DNA of 64,000 nucleotides from Bacteriovoracaceae bacterium. GTDB lineage: Bacteria; Bdellovibrionota; Bacteriovoracia; Bacteriovoracales; Bacteriovoracaceae. Within the stretch, counting starts at the first letter, position 1, and each line of letters begins with the position of its first letter. The DNA is taken from NCBI GenBank assembly GCA_947450475.1, contig CANFVK010000003.1:62001-126000 (forward strand), read 5' to 3'. Below, in pieces: positions 1 through 8,309 of the stretch. A model generated the notes under the pieces. The model saw only the letters and a program-made list of their open reading frames with translations. It made no database searches and was not told where the DNA came from. Position numbers and translations under genes: made by a program.

Positions 1-221
1 GATATGGGATCCGCTATACTGAATTGATCTCTCCCATAATAAAGGCGATACAAGAATTCTTTCATCGTTGGTCCGATGATAGCTCGGCCATACACCGTGA
101 CATTGCAGCAATTAAAAAAGAAAATGAAGCTCTAAAGGCTAAAATCGTCAAAGCAGAAAAAGAAAATGCTGAAATGAAGCTACGCTTAGATCGAATAGAA
201 AAAGCTTTAAAAACAAAATAA
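1..221 (+). CDS. C-terminal end of a tail-fibre / peptidase S74 (endosialidase chaperone)-type protein, 5' cut by window
   Basis: The reading frame is open to the left edge (first full codon at base 3), so this is the tail of a longer gene. The visible residues YGIRYTELISPIIKAIQEFF, followed by a charged coiled coil of about 45 residues (repeated EN, LKAK, EKENAEMKLRLDRIEKAL), match the usual end of an intramolecular chaperone of endosialidase (S74) domain. In that family the domain trimerises a fibre-like surface or phage-tail protein and may cleave itself off. A TTG at 24 could make a 65-residue protein, but the continuous frame and the family-like sequence before it argue against that start. 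The rest of the protein, and so its real role, lies outside the window. Confidence 0.7.
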   Translation, partial: YGIRYTELISPIIKAIQEFFHRWSDDSSAIHRDIAAIKKENEALKAKIVKAEKENAEMKLRLDRIEKALKTK

Positions 222-283
222 AGACAATTCTATAAAATTTCTACTTTATTCTTATGAGCTTTTGCCTTAGCCTAGAGTAAGCT

Positions 284-1225
284 ATGACAAAAATTCATTT
301 CCTTATCATCTTTTTTTTCGCCTTACTCTTTAGTAATGCACACTCCACTATTTTCTATTACAAAACCAAAGAAGGAGATCGGATTGAAAATATTTTCAAA
401 GCCTATTTCCAAACAAATTACTCAGGCAATGAGATCGTTGAATATGATATCGATTCAAAAAAATTTGCCGAGGACTTAAAGTTAGTTAATCCTCAAGTGG
501 CGGATTGGCAAAATATCAAGTCAGGCACAGTTGTTCTTATCCCGAGCATTAACTTAAAAAAGCCAAAACTCTCTATGGGTTTTTATTATACGGCTTCGCA
601 GGGAAATTTTAAGGAAATCTTAACTGAAACTTCCTCCGTTGCAAAATCATCCCAAGTATCACCAGTAACTTTTGGTGCAATGTCGCAATTTCAACTAACG
701 GGATCTAATTTTGTTATTCCAGCCTCAGTTTATTTTGCAACATTGAATTCAGGAACATTAACCCTCACAGGCGAAACAGAACAAAGAAAAATCTCAATTC
801 CCAATGAATATGGTGCCACTCTTTATACCCAATACTCTATACCCTACTCGCAATTTTCTCCATATGCAGGATTAGACTATGAGAAATTAACCACTTTTAA
901 TATGGTAGAGATTCAAAATGCTGAACCCGTAGCCTTTCGACAAAATTCTTTTATTTATCTAACGGCCGGTGCGGGATACAACCTCAAACTTACCAGGTAT
1001 CGCATTTATTTAAAGGCTTCAGTTTCAAAAACTCTTTACAGTTCGTCTTCCACGTTAAAAACTTCTGATGAATTCAATGGCTACCGAGAGCTATTGTATT
1101 TTAATATAAAAAAACACAACTCACCTTATGTGTTTCATGCCTTCTATAAACACCACAATTTAACTGGGCCTACCAAGTTAACTATTGATCGGTTTGGAAT
1201 TGGTTTAGGATATTTTATCTTTTAA
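284..1225 (+). CDS. Exported LysM-like plus beta-barrel protein, function unknown
   Basis: 313 residues. The first 21 or so form a signal peptide (KIH, then a hydrophobic stretch IIFFFALLFSNAHS). Residues about 27-90 look like a LysM-type module: a start like YKTKEGDRIENIFKAYF and an end like LKLVNPQVADWQNIKSGTVVLIP, the pattern of a LysM repeat that binds glycan. The remainder alternates polar and aromatic residues in short strands (GFYYTASQG, YLTAGAGYNLKLTRYRIYLKA) and ends in aromatic FGIGLGYFIF, as beta-barrel outer-membrane proteins do. I infer an outer-membrane barrel with a periplasmic peptidoglycan-binding part. It converges on the BtaA-like gene, with the 3' ends overlapping by 4 bases. 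Confidence 0.55.
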   Translation: MTKIHFLIIFFFALLFSNAHSTIFYYKTKEGDRIENIFKAYFQTNYSGNEIVEYDIDSKKFAEDLKLVNPQVADWQNIKSGTVVLIPSINLKKPKLSMGFYYTASQGNFKEILTETSSVAKSSQVSPVTFGAMSQFQLTGSNFVIPASVYFATLNSGTLTLTGETEQRKISIPNEYGATLYTQYSIPYSQFSPYAGLDYEKLTTFNMVEIQNAEPVAFRQNSFIYLTAGAGYNLKLTRYRIYLKASVSKTLYSSSSTLKTSDEFNGYRELLYFNIKKHNSPYVFHAFYKHHNLTGPTKLTIDRFGIGLGYFIF

Positions 1226-2319
1226 TCATTAATTTTGGGATCAAATTGATAAATTTTTATGTCGTACATTTGAACTTTTTCAATTTTAATTAACTCATGA
1301 AATTCGCTGCTAATATCAATAAAATCATCTAAGTTGCAATCTGGTTTTCTTAGGTAATATCGGTTAACGATAATTGCTCCTGGATTTAATCCAGGTTTTA
1401 TCATTTGCATGAAATTAGTTTCTAGATTTCCTTTAAAATAAGACGGAACATCACTGAGTGATAAAAAATCATATTGAACTAAACCTTTAGAAAGAAATGA
1501 AATAAAATCTTCACTCACAAATTCAATATGCGTTTTACTGGCGGCTATGGTTTTGTGAATAATTGAGCGCGCCTCAATGGGATATCCTGCTTCGTTTTTA
1601 ATCATACCAAAAAAGCAAAGTTGTAAAAAAAAACTTTCCTTAGCTATATTATTTAAAAAAAGATTTTCAAAAGCATTAAAATAGTAGCGATAATGAGTCT
1701 GAGAATAATTTTTTTCAATAAAATCTCCTTTATAAAGAAGAGCATTAAAAAGAGTCCTATTTCCTAGTAAAAATAAAACTAACTTCCACCTAAAAAGTGG
1801 GAATTGATCACGATAATAAATTCGCTGCTGTTCTAAATTATTGAAAGAAAAAATATGATCAAAGTCAGAACCTAAAATAATTCGATTAACTTTTGCTAAA
1901 GTTTGAAACGTCTTTTCCCATTTACCGAGATAAAGCAGTGATGAAAAATTGATTTTTTCAAAAATATGAGAAAAATATCTTTTTACTTGATTATCTAAAT
2001 TGAGTTTTAGAAATAATTCCTTTCTTTCCAATACTTCGCCTAAATGAAGATTGGAATATCCCCAAAATAAAAGAAATTGTTCATAATTGAGTTGTTTATA
2101 GGTCGCCAATCTTAATTGAGCAATAAATAATTGTTCAAACGATAAATCCAATATCGTCAAAAGTTCTGTATCTTTAGACATTAGTGGAAGTGATCTTCCT
2201 CCGCTGCCACAAATGGCCAATATCTTTTTAGGATTTGTTTTTTTGACAATTTCTACTTCAAGAGTGGTATCTTCATTGCCTAGTGTATAATTGAGACCTT
2301 CAAAATAATTTGTACTCAT
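1222..2319 (-). CDS. DUF3419 / BtaA-like S-adenosylmethionine 3-amino-3-carboxypropyltransferase
   Basis: 365 residues. The N-terminal part contains a SAM-binding-like loop (ILAICGSGGRSLPLM, about residues 33-47) followed by ILDLSFEQL and RLATYKQLNYEQF, the pattern of DUF3419. The known DUF3419 member BtaA moves the aminocarboxypropyl group of SAM onto diacylglycerol, the first step of betaine-lipid (DGTS) synthesis. The C-terminal half (FSEDFISFLSKG, IIVNRYYLRKP) also fits a methyltransferase-like fold. The start ATG overlaps the stop of the preceding reductase gene (ATGA), so the two are probably translated together. No BtaB-like N-methyltransferase is seen nearby, so the product could be an unmethylated homoserine-type lipid. 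The substrate is inferred. Confidence 0.65.
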   Translation of the reverse strand: MSTNYFEGLNYTLGNEDTTLEVEIVKKTNPKKILAICGSGGRSLPLMSKDTELLTILDLSFEQLFIAQLRLATYKQLNYEQFLLFWGYSNLHLGEVLERKELFLKLNLDNQVKRYFSHIFEKINFSSLLYLGKWEKTFQTLAKVNRIILGSDFDHIFSFNNLEQQRIYYRDQFPLFRWKLVLFLLGNRTLFNALLYKGDFIEKNYSQTHYRYYFNAFENLFLNNIAKESFFLQLCFFGMIKNEAGYPIEARSIIHKTIAASKTHIEFVSEDFISFLSKGLVQYDFLSLSDVPSYFKGNLETNFMQMIKPGLNPGAIIVNRYYLRKPDCNLDDFIDISSEFHELIKIEKVQMYDIKIYQFDPKIND

Positions 2320-4364
2320 GAAAGATTCTCTTTTCTTTTATTTAATGCATGTTCTCGACATAAATTAATCTCTTCATCAGTAATAAAACCATTATGTCCC
2401 ATGATTTGTGATAATCTTACGCCATGCTCTTTTGCAAGTTTATCGATTTCTAAAACTTTTTCATAATTGATATTTCGAGACAGAGTAAAAGATTCAAACT
2501 TTCCCTCCATCGCTAAAAGTGCAGTTTCGGCCAAACAGGCATAAACGATTGTTCCTTCTAAACCAATGTCAATTTTCATCTCAAGTTCACCCGGAAGTTG
2601 CACTTCCCCGCTAGCAATAACTAATACATCAGGTCTTCGAATTGCTTCTTCTTCACTTATATCAAAGGGTCTAGAGACATCACAGATCACACATCCTGGT
2701 TTTACTTTCATTATATCAAGAACCGTTTTACCTTGACCGGAAGTTGTAGTAATAACCAAATCAGCTGAAGATAGATGAGAATTTGCATCGGTTGATACAA
2801 TAATTTTTACAAGCGGATTTATTTTTAGAATTTCTTCTTTTAATTCAATTAATTTATAGGCCCTAGGAGCAACTAATATGACTATTTCCCAGCTTAAGGC
2901 TAAAATCTTCGCGGATACAGCGCCAATACTACCAGTGGCGCCAATGACCATTACCGTGCCTTGAAAATAGCTGCCTATTTTTGAAACAAAACCCAACTGC
3001 TCAATTGCTAGTTTGGCGGCCCATAAAGTTGATGCTGAAGATAGCGAATTTCCTGTAGTAACAGGGATGGGACTTAGGCGATCGATGGTTACTCCAGCAT
3101 CACCTACAATTTTTGTATATGCGCCAAGGCCGATAATTTTACTGCCTGCTAAGGCCGATTTTTCACACAACTTTAAAATTTTTCGATAAATAACATCGGG
3201 TTCTTTTTCCATCAACTTTCGCGGAGTTTCAGTAACAGCATAAATTAAGCCCTCAACAACTCTGCCATTTTTCTCACTTTTAATTCCTTTTATTTTTCCA
3301 TAAAACAGGCCTGGCGAAAGTGAGAGAAGTTCTTCAACCCCAGTTTGAAGCAATTTTGCATAATCTTGTTTTATAAACCTTAAAAGAGGATGCTTGAAGA
3401 CCTGAGCTCCACTTAAGGGATGAATGACGAATGAAAAAGTAACAACTTCATCTAAATTTGAATTATATGTTTTAAGTTCTGGCGAAAGCTTAAGCTCCTC
3501 TACTAATTCAATTACATCATTGTCTTTTATCGGCGAACCTGAGCCTTTTTTAATTTGAAGTATTCCTTCAAGAATTGAATAATTTATTTTTGAATATTGT
3601 GATAATTGAGGCATACAAATAATCGCGTCTTTTAAACCTGCTTTCTTCAATTTTTCTTCCAAGTTTGGAGAAAGGATATCGATAACAAGGGTTTTACCTT
3701 TCAGATGAGAAAGATCTAAGAAGTTAATATTCGCCTCATTGCCAACTAAAACTTCACAAGACAAAAATTCATCTAGTGCTTTTTTCATTTTTCGTTTTTT
3801 GTCATCAAAAGAAGGCACATTTGTTTTTTTTATTTTCATTTTTTTAAAAACTGGAGAAAGCAGTTTTAAAAACTGGTTTAAGCTTTTACTTGAGTAGAGA
3901 TTCACCGGAATCTTCAAAAGAAAATAAGGATCTGCCATTACCAATGAATTCTCCAAATCTTCCAAAACTTCAACAAAGCTTTTTTGAAGTGCAGCTGAAT
4001 AAAAGCCGATTTTCTTTTTGGAAATAACACCATTATTTTTTAAATAAAATAATCGAAGGGCATGTGGAATATAAACATCTTTTATAATTTGTCCATCAAC
4101 TATCGTCGTAAACTTAGCTGATGTTTTAATTTTGTAAGCATCAGGATGCAAAAAAAACCCTTTAGAAAATTTAATTTTTGGAGGAAGACCCGAAATGCAA
4201 ATAACATCACAAACACCATCATATTTTTTTATTATTTCTTCAGTGAGTTTTACATCAAAATTAGTAGAGTATTGAGTAATACGATATTTTTCATTGAAAA
4301 ATTCAATTTCTTCATCAAAATTATATTGCTCTTGGGCAAAAGCTAACGAAAGGATATGTTTCAT
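2316..4364 (-). CDS. Acyl-ACP/acyl-CoA reductase (AAR)-like protein with extra N-terminal region
   Basis: 682 residues. The region from about 308 to the end resembles cyanobacterial long-chain acyl-ACP reductase, which makes fatty aldehydes. It starts with SFVIHPLSG, has IIGLGAYTKIVGDAGV (about 410-425), VTTGNSLSSAS, a Rossmann loop VIGATGSIG (473-481), and YACLAETALLAMEGKFE. Cys610 in this last stretch lines up with the cysteine that carries the acyl thioester in the cyanobacterial enzyme. Those enzymes are about 340 residues, so the first 300 here are additional. They show no motif I recognise (a CDVICISGLPPKIKF segment, a lysine-rich linker near 175-197). The gene sits 11 bases after the SDR and overlaps the BtaA-like gene. 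Likely job: reduction of an activated fatty acid; the exact substrate is unknown. Confidence 0.65.
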   Translation of the reverse strand: MKHILSLAFAQEQYNFDEEIEFFNEKYRITQYSTNFDVKLTEEIIKKYDGVCDVICISGLPPKIKFSKGFFLHPDAYKIKTSAKFTTIVDGQIIKDVYIPHALRLFYLKNNGVISKKKIGFYSAALQKSFVEVLEDLENSLVMADPYFLLKIPVNLYSSKSLNQFLKLLSPVFKKMKIKKTNVPSFDDKKRKMKKALDEFLSCEVLVGNEANINFLDLSHLKGKTLVIDILSPNLEEKLKKAGLKDAIICMPQLSQYSKINYSILEGILQIKKGSGSPIKDNDVIELVEELKLSPELKTYNSNLDEVVTFSFVIHPLSGAQVFKHPLLRFIKQDYAKLLQTGVEELLSLSPGLFYGKIKGIKSEKNGRVVEGLIYAVTETPRKLMEKEPDVIYRKILKLCEKSALAGSKIIGLGAYTKIVGDAGVTIDRLSPIPVTTGNSLSSASTLWAAKLAIEQLGFVSKIGSYFQGTVMVIGATGSIGAVSAKILALSWEIVILVAPRAYKLIELKEEILKINPLVKIIVSTDANSHLSSADLVITTTSGQGKTVLDIMKVKPGCVICDVSRPFDISEEEAIRRPDVLVIASGEVQLPGELEMKIDIGLEGTIVYACLAETALLAMEGKFESFTLSRNINYEKVLEIDKLAKEHGVRLSQIMGHNGFITDEEINLCREHALNKRKENLS

Positions 4365-4375
4365 ATTTTTTAAAA

Positions 4376-5377
4376 TTAAAGAATGCCAAATATTTTATCT
4401 TTGAAAGTACCATATCGACTTTCTTTTAGCTCAGGCAACTCTTCTAATGTACGACTCTTATCGTAAGAGAGTTTAGAAAACATGAATGGATAAACTTGGG
4501 GGGGAATACCCAACACACTTAATAGGTTTTTACTAAAGGTGTTTTTGAAAAAGGGTAAATAATGTACTTTTAATCCAAAATATAAGTTTAAATCATCTAG
4601 AAAATTCTTTATGGAAGGTATATCTTCAGAAATGAGATGATAGGTTTTGATACCAGCTTCATACTTATCTCTTTGGATTAGCAATGAAACAAATCTCGCA
4701 CAATGATCAACCGGAATAATGGGAAGTCTTGTTTGTGGGTTAAAGCTCAATGGAACGACTCTAGATTTTTCTAAAATAGAAATATATTTTTTAATGGTAA
4801 ACATGAAATAATAAGGTCCATCAATCTTACTCATCTCTCCACTTTCACTATCTCCCACAATAATTCCAGGCCTAATAATTCTTGTCGGAAAATTAAACAT
4901 GGTCTCTCTTACAAGTTTTTCGGCAAGATATTTAGTTTCTGAATAATGATCTGTAAAATTAGATCTGCTTGGAAGGATGTCTTCTTCGAGAAAAAAGCAA
5001 TTATCATCGCCTACTGCTATAGTTGAAATATAATAGAATACTTTCAGGCTTTTAGATCTTTTTGCTAATCTTAAAATATTTTGAGTTCCGAGTACATTTT
5101 GCAAATAACAGTCGCTGTATGAAGCTTGAACATCATAGAGGGCAGCAGCGTGCAAAAAAACATCAATTTCATTAAGTATAACTTTTCTTAAATCCTGATC
5201 ATCAACAACTTCTTGATTAGTAATATCTCCTTTTATCCATTTGATATTTTGATGATTATTAAGAATAGCTTGATTACAGTTACGAGTTAATAAATAGACT
5301 TCGTCAAATAGCGGAGCAATATTATTAACTAAGTATTGCCCTAAAAAGCCAGTCGCTCCTGTTATAAAAATTTTCAT
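4376..5377 (-). CDS. Extended short-chain dehydrogenase/reductase (NAD-dependent epimerase-like)
   Basis: 333 residues. The N-terminus ITGATGFLGQYLV is the nucleotide-binding TGxxGxxG motif of extended SDRs. YYISTIAVGDD supplies the catalytic Ser/Thr region and YSETKYLAEKLV the YxxxK pair. RIIRPGIIVGDSESGEMSK and TRLPIIPVDHCARFV are the usual substrate-loop regions. This layout is shared by sugar epimerases and by the reductase domain of fatty-acyl reductases (NAD_binding_4). Given the acyl reductase downstream and the lipid kinase upstream (gap 6 bases), I favour a lipid or fatty aldehyde/alcohol substrate, but sequence alone does not decide. A short AGG precedes the ATG. Confidence 0.6.
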   Translation of the reverse strand: MKIFITGATGFLGQYLVNNIAPLFDEVYLLTRNCNQAILNNHQNIKWIKGDITNQEVVDDQDLRKVILNEIDVFLHAAALYDVQASYSDCYLQNVLGTQNILRLAKRSKSLKVFYYISTIAVGDDNCFFLEEDILPSRSNFTDHYSETKYLAEKLVRETMFNFPTRIIRPGIIVGDSESGEMSKIDGPYYFMFTIKKYISILEKSRVVPLSFNPQTRLPIIPVDHCARFVSLLIQRDKYEAGIKTYHLISEDIPSIKNFLDDLNLYFGLKVHYLPFFKNTFSKNLLSVLGIPPQVYPFMFSKLSYDKSRTLEELPELKESRYGTFKDKIFGIL

Positions 5378-5383
5378 TTCTAC

Positions 5384-6343
5384 CTAGGTTAATGAAACTT
5401 GGGTACATAAATTTGTCAATTCGTCATTATCTTTTGGGGAAAAGACATTTAAGAGTTGTGGATGACATTTTATTTGCCAAGTATTTGAGTTTCCAAATAT
5501 TTCACCATCTCCAAAAAAAGGTATAACCTTATCTTCCAATAAATCAATTTTAGCAACCTGTGTTTCAAAACTGATTATATTTTTATCATCGATGGGGAAA
5601 TGACCATTTAAAATTTTCAAGATACAAGAAATTAATTCAAGTCTGCTTTGATGTTTAAAAATAGTTATGTTTACTTTTCCATCTTGATGATTAGTTGTTG
5701 GTGCAACAATAAAGTCTCCACCAAGTGCAGGTTGATTATTAATCAAAATTAACGGTGAAGTAAAATCATCAGAATATTCACTTGATTGAATTCTAAATTT
5801 ATAACTTTTTACGTCTTTAGATAAAAGTCGTTTTGCCAGAAAAAGAGAATAAATATTTTTTCCAGATAGTTTCATGAAACTTTTAAATTGAGGAAAATTT
5901 TTTCGCAAATCATTAATCTCGCTTGCTACATCTGAAACAAAACCCAATCCACCATTGGTTGCCATAAACTGACCATTAATGTTAATCAAATCAATTTTTT
6001 TCTTTTTATTTTGTCGTATAGTTTGCGCAATTAATTTAATATTGGTACTTGTACCTAGAACCCTTGCAAAATCATTTGCCGTCCCACCAGGAACAACCAG
6101 CAAGCTAACATCCGTTCCGGCCAATCTTTGTATAATTGTATTTACGGTTCCATCACCACCAACTGACATAACGGCATCAACTTTATTTTCTACATCATTA
6201 TCTAGATTTGCATAAAGTTCATTTAAATCAGCTGGTGTTTGATACAAAACATTGCTTCTGAATAAAGCTGTGTTAATTTTTTTTTGCCAGTCATCTGATC
6301 CATTAGATGCCCTTTGATTTAAATAAACTGATATGTTTTGCAT
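5384..6343 (-). CDS. Diacylglycerol kinase-family lipid kinase (YegS/DgkB-like)
   Basis: 319 residues. The start ISVYLNQRAS resembles the usual NPxxG strand of this family. VDAVMSVGGDGTVNTIIQRL carries the nucleotide-binding GGDGT motif, and VVPGGTANDFARVLG the second conserved motif (PxGTxNDFAR). A C-terminal beta-sandwich (GGDFIVAPTTNHQDGKVNI, FFGDGEIF) completes the fold. The family phosphorylates diacylglycerol, sphingoid bases, ceramide or similar lipids with ATP. GGAGA lies at the correct distance before ATG. Upstream is a 93-base gap to the GNAT gene, the largest in this run, so a second promoter could sit there. Strong family call; substrate not determined. Confidence 0.8.
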   Translation of the reverse strand: MQNISVYLNQRASNGSDDWQKKINTALFRSNVLYQTPADLNELYANLDNDVENKVDAVMSVGGDGTVNTIIQRLAGTDVSLLVVPGGTANDFARVLGTSTNIKLIAQTIRQNKKKKIDLININGQFMATNGGLGFVSDVASEINDLRKNFPQFKSFMKLSGKNIYSLFLAKRLLSKDVKSYKFRIQSSEYSDDFTSPLILINNQPALGGDFIVAPTTNHQDGKVNITIFKHQSRLELISCILKILNGHFPIDDKNIISFETQVAKIDLLEDKVIPFFGDGEIFGNSNTWQIKCHPQLLNVFSPKDNDELTNLCTQVSLT

Positions 6344-6436
6344 AACGTCTCCGAAAACTATAGAAGTTCAACTAATCATAGCTTTTCGTGGCAATAATGG
6401 TGGAGAATCGGTAAAAAGTATAGACCTATCTAATAT

Positions 6437-7465
6437 TTAGACATTTAAATTAAACTCAAGAATTTCATACAGATGCGTCCATTGCAATGTCATCTTACGA
6501 CCATAGGATTCACTTTGTGCTCCTTCTTTCACCATCGCCGCAACCATCAAATCAATTCCTAGCTCTTGCGCCTTAATAAGAGATAAATATATGCATGCAT
6601 TTGAAAGTCCATATCCGCGATACTCATCATTAATACCAACAGTCTTTATTACAACTGAATTATGTTCATAAAAACTAATTAAAAAACCGATTTTTTCACC
6701 GGTTGGAGATAAAACAAAAAAAGAATTTGAATAGTCATCTTTTCCTGAGTTTGCTGCATAGAGTGTTGAAAAAGTCCTAAAATCTATGGATGTAGCTAAA
6801 TAACTTTTTTCAAAATAACGAAGAGATAATTGATGAATGGTGGATATGTCAGATTCAGACAAACACTTTGGCATTGATTCAAATTTAAAACCAGCATTTA
6901 AGGCAGAATCAAATTGATTTTTAGTTAATTCAGTAAATTTTTTCAATTCTTTATAACATTTTGAAGAATATATTTGATTACTTTTAAAACCAATATTTTT
7001 TAGCCTAGAACAATAATCAGTAGGACGATTCGGCTCGAAAGAATAAAGGGGCCCTCCATCCATTGAACTCATTAATCTATAGGGAAGCCAAGTTGAAAAA
7101 TTTATTGGTCCAATAATCCTTTTTAACTGATTTTCAGAAAGCCATAAGATTAGAAATCTTTTAAAATGCTCCAGGGCTTCAGCATGAAGTTTGGAATGTT
7201 GATTAAAATCAAAAAGACCAAAAAAAGCAGTATCTTCAAAAGAAGTAACACAAATCATTGAACGAAGTAAAATATCATTATTATCTTTTATTAAAATAAA
7301 ATCATGTTTGCCCGGATACATCTTGAAATAAAAAGATTCCAGGAATTCCGGCAACTTCATGATGTGAGGCTTATCTTTGTAAAGCTCATTGCTAAAGCCA
7401 AGAAACTCACTTCTAAATAAATCTAGATCATTACTTTTACTATATAATTCTAAATGCGTAGACAT
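6437..7465 (-). CDS. Double GNAT-type N-acyltransferase-like protein
   Basis: 342 residues from ATG at 7465; a GTG at 7474 would add three residues. The C-terminal half carries VVIKTVGINDEYRGYGLSNA, the acyl-CoA-binding motif A of GNAT enzymes (V...xxYRGxGLS). The N-terminal half has FFGLFDFNQH and IIGPINFSTWLPYRL, similar to a second, degenerate GNAT fold. Such tandem GNAT proteins are often found in lipid or amino-acid acylation, but I cannot name this one. It overlaps the 3' end of the UbiA-like gene by about 26 bases, suggesting coupled translation. In this setting it might N-acylate an amino headgroup, which would pair naturally with the aminocarboxypropyltransferase; that is inference. 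Confidence 0.5.
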   Translation of the reverse strand: MSTHLELYSKSNDLDLFRSEFLGFSNELYKDKPHIMKLPEFLESFYFKMYPGKHDFILIKDNNDILLRSMICVTSFEDTAFFGLFDFNQHSKLHAEALEHFKRFLILWLSENQLKRIIGPINFSTWLPYRLMSSMDGGPLYSFEPNRPTDYCSRLKNIGFKSNQIYSSKCYKELKKFTELTKNQFDSALNAGFKFESMPKCLSESDISTIHQLSLRYFEKSYLATSIDFRTFSTLYAANSGKDDYSNSFFVLSPTGEKIGFLISFYEHNSVVIKTVGINDEYRGYGLSNACIYLSLIKAQELGIDLMVAAMVKEGAQSESYGRKMTLQWTHLYEILEFNLNV

Positions 7466-8309
7466 AGAAGACACCCGAATATAAAAAGAATATCAAATTT
7501 AAGGTTGCTATCAACTCAACAGATTTAAAACTTATTAAATTTTTGTCCAAAAAAATAAGCGAACCAAATAGAAAGATTAATGGTATATAAAAAATCAACT
7601 GAAGGATATTCCAATTAAATGAAAAATGGATAACCAACAAATGCATAAGTATCAACATTGATGTAATTTTTAATACACCTTTAAACTTATAAACTTGTAG
7701 ATATGTTTTTAACACTAAATGAGATGAAGGATTTAGTTTGCGGCACACCTCGTAACTAAAAAATGAAAATAGAACGGAGAAAGAATATAGAAAACTAATT
7801 GGAGTTAGAAATCCTAAATTATTTCTAGTTAAAGAAAGTGCAAAAAAACATAATGTCACAAGAATAAGTTGATGTGTTATCGCATAAAAAAGTGGTTTTT
7901 CACTTAACCATTTACCCAAATAAAATTCTTTATACATTAGCCAAAGATGTAAAATAACTAAACTAAAAAGAAAAAAAGAATATATAAAGCCTAAGAAGAA
8001 TAAAATGATATCAAAAAAAATAAGACAGGACACCCCCACTAATATGGCTTTTTCAAAAGTGAGAAGATTTATTAGTCCTCTTGGCAAAGGTCGATTCGAA
8101 TGAGCCACTAGGTCTTTTTCATAATCTTTAAATTCATCCATCATTCTAAGAACGATAAAAAACAGAAAAAAACCAAAAAAAGTTAGAAAAATAATATTTA
8201 CCGAAGATTTATTGTTTATAAAATAAGCCGAAAGACTTGGTCCTAGACAAATAATAATATAGCTCAATAAAGGTGTACGTTCTTTGAAAAAAATAATCCA
8301 TTTCTTCAT
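7440..8309 (-). CDS. UbiA-family membrane prenyltransferase-like protein
   Basis: 289 residues, almost entirely hydrophobic helices (about eight to nine). The first loop has RMMDEFKDYEKDLVAHSN followed by RPLPRGLI. This matches the Mg/prenyl-diphosphate motif DxxxD plus the RPLPxG signature of UbiA enzymes, which attach polyprenyl groups to quinone precursors or glycerol phosphate. The second aspartate-rich loop expected after YEVCRK is not clear: the sequence reads KLNPSSHLVLKTYLQ with no acidic residues. It may be a diverged or altered enzyme. ATGA overlap with the ligase gene upstream shows an operon. Likely role: adding a prenyl or related chain in the pathway encoded by this cluster. Confidence 0.65.
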   Translation of the reverse strand: MKKWIIFFKERTPLLSYIIICLGPSLSAYFINNKSSVNIIFLTFFGFFLFFIVLRMMDEFKDYEKDLVAHSNRPLPRGLINLLTFEKAILVGVSCLIFFDIILFFLGFIYSFFLFSLVILHLWLMYKEFYLGKWLSEKPLFYAITHQLILVTLCFFALSLTRNNLGFLTPISFLYSFSVLFSFFSYEVCRKLNPSSHLVLKTYLQVYKFKGVLKITSMLILMHLLVIHFSFNWNILQLIFYIPLIFLFGSLIFLDKNLISFKSVELIATLNLIFFLYSGVFYVYAFRII

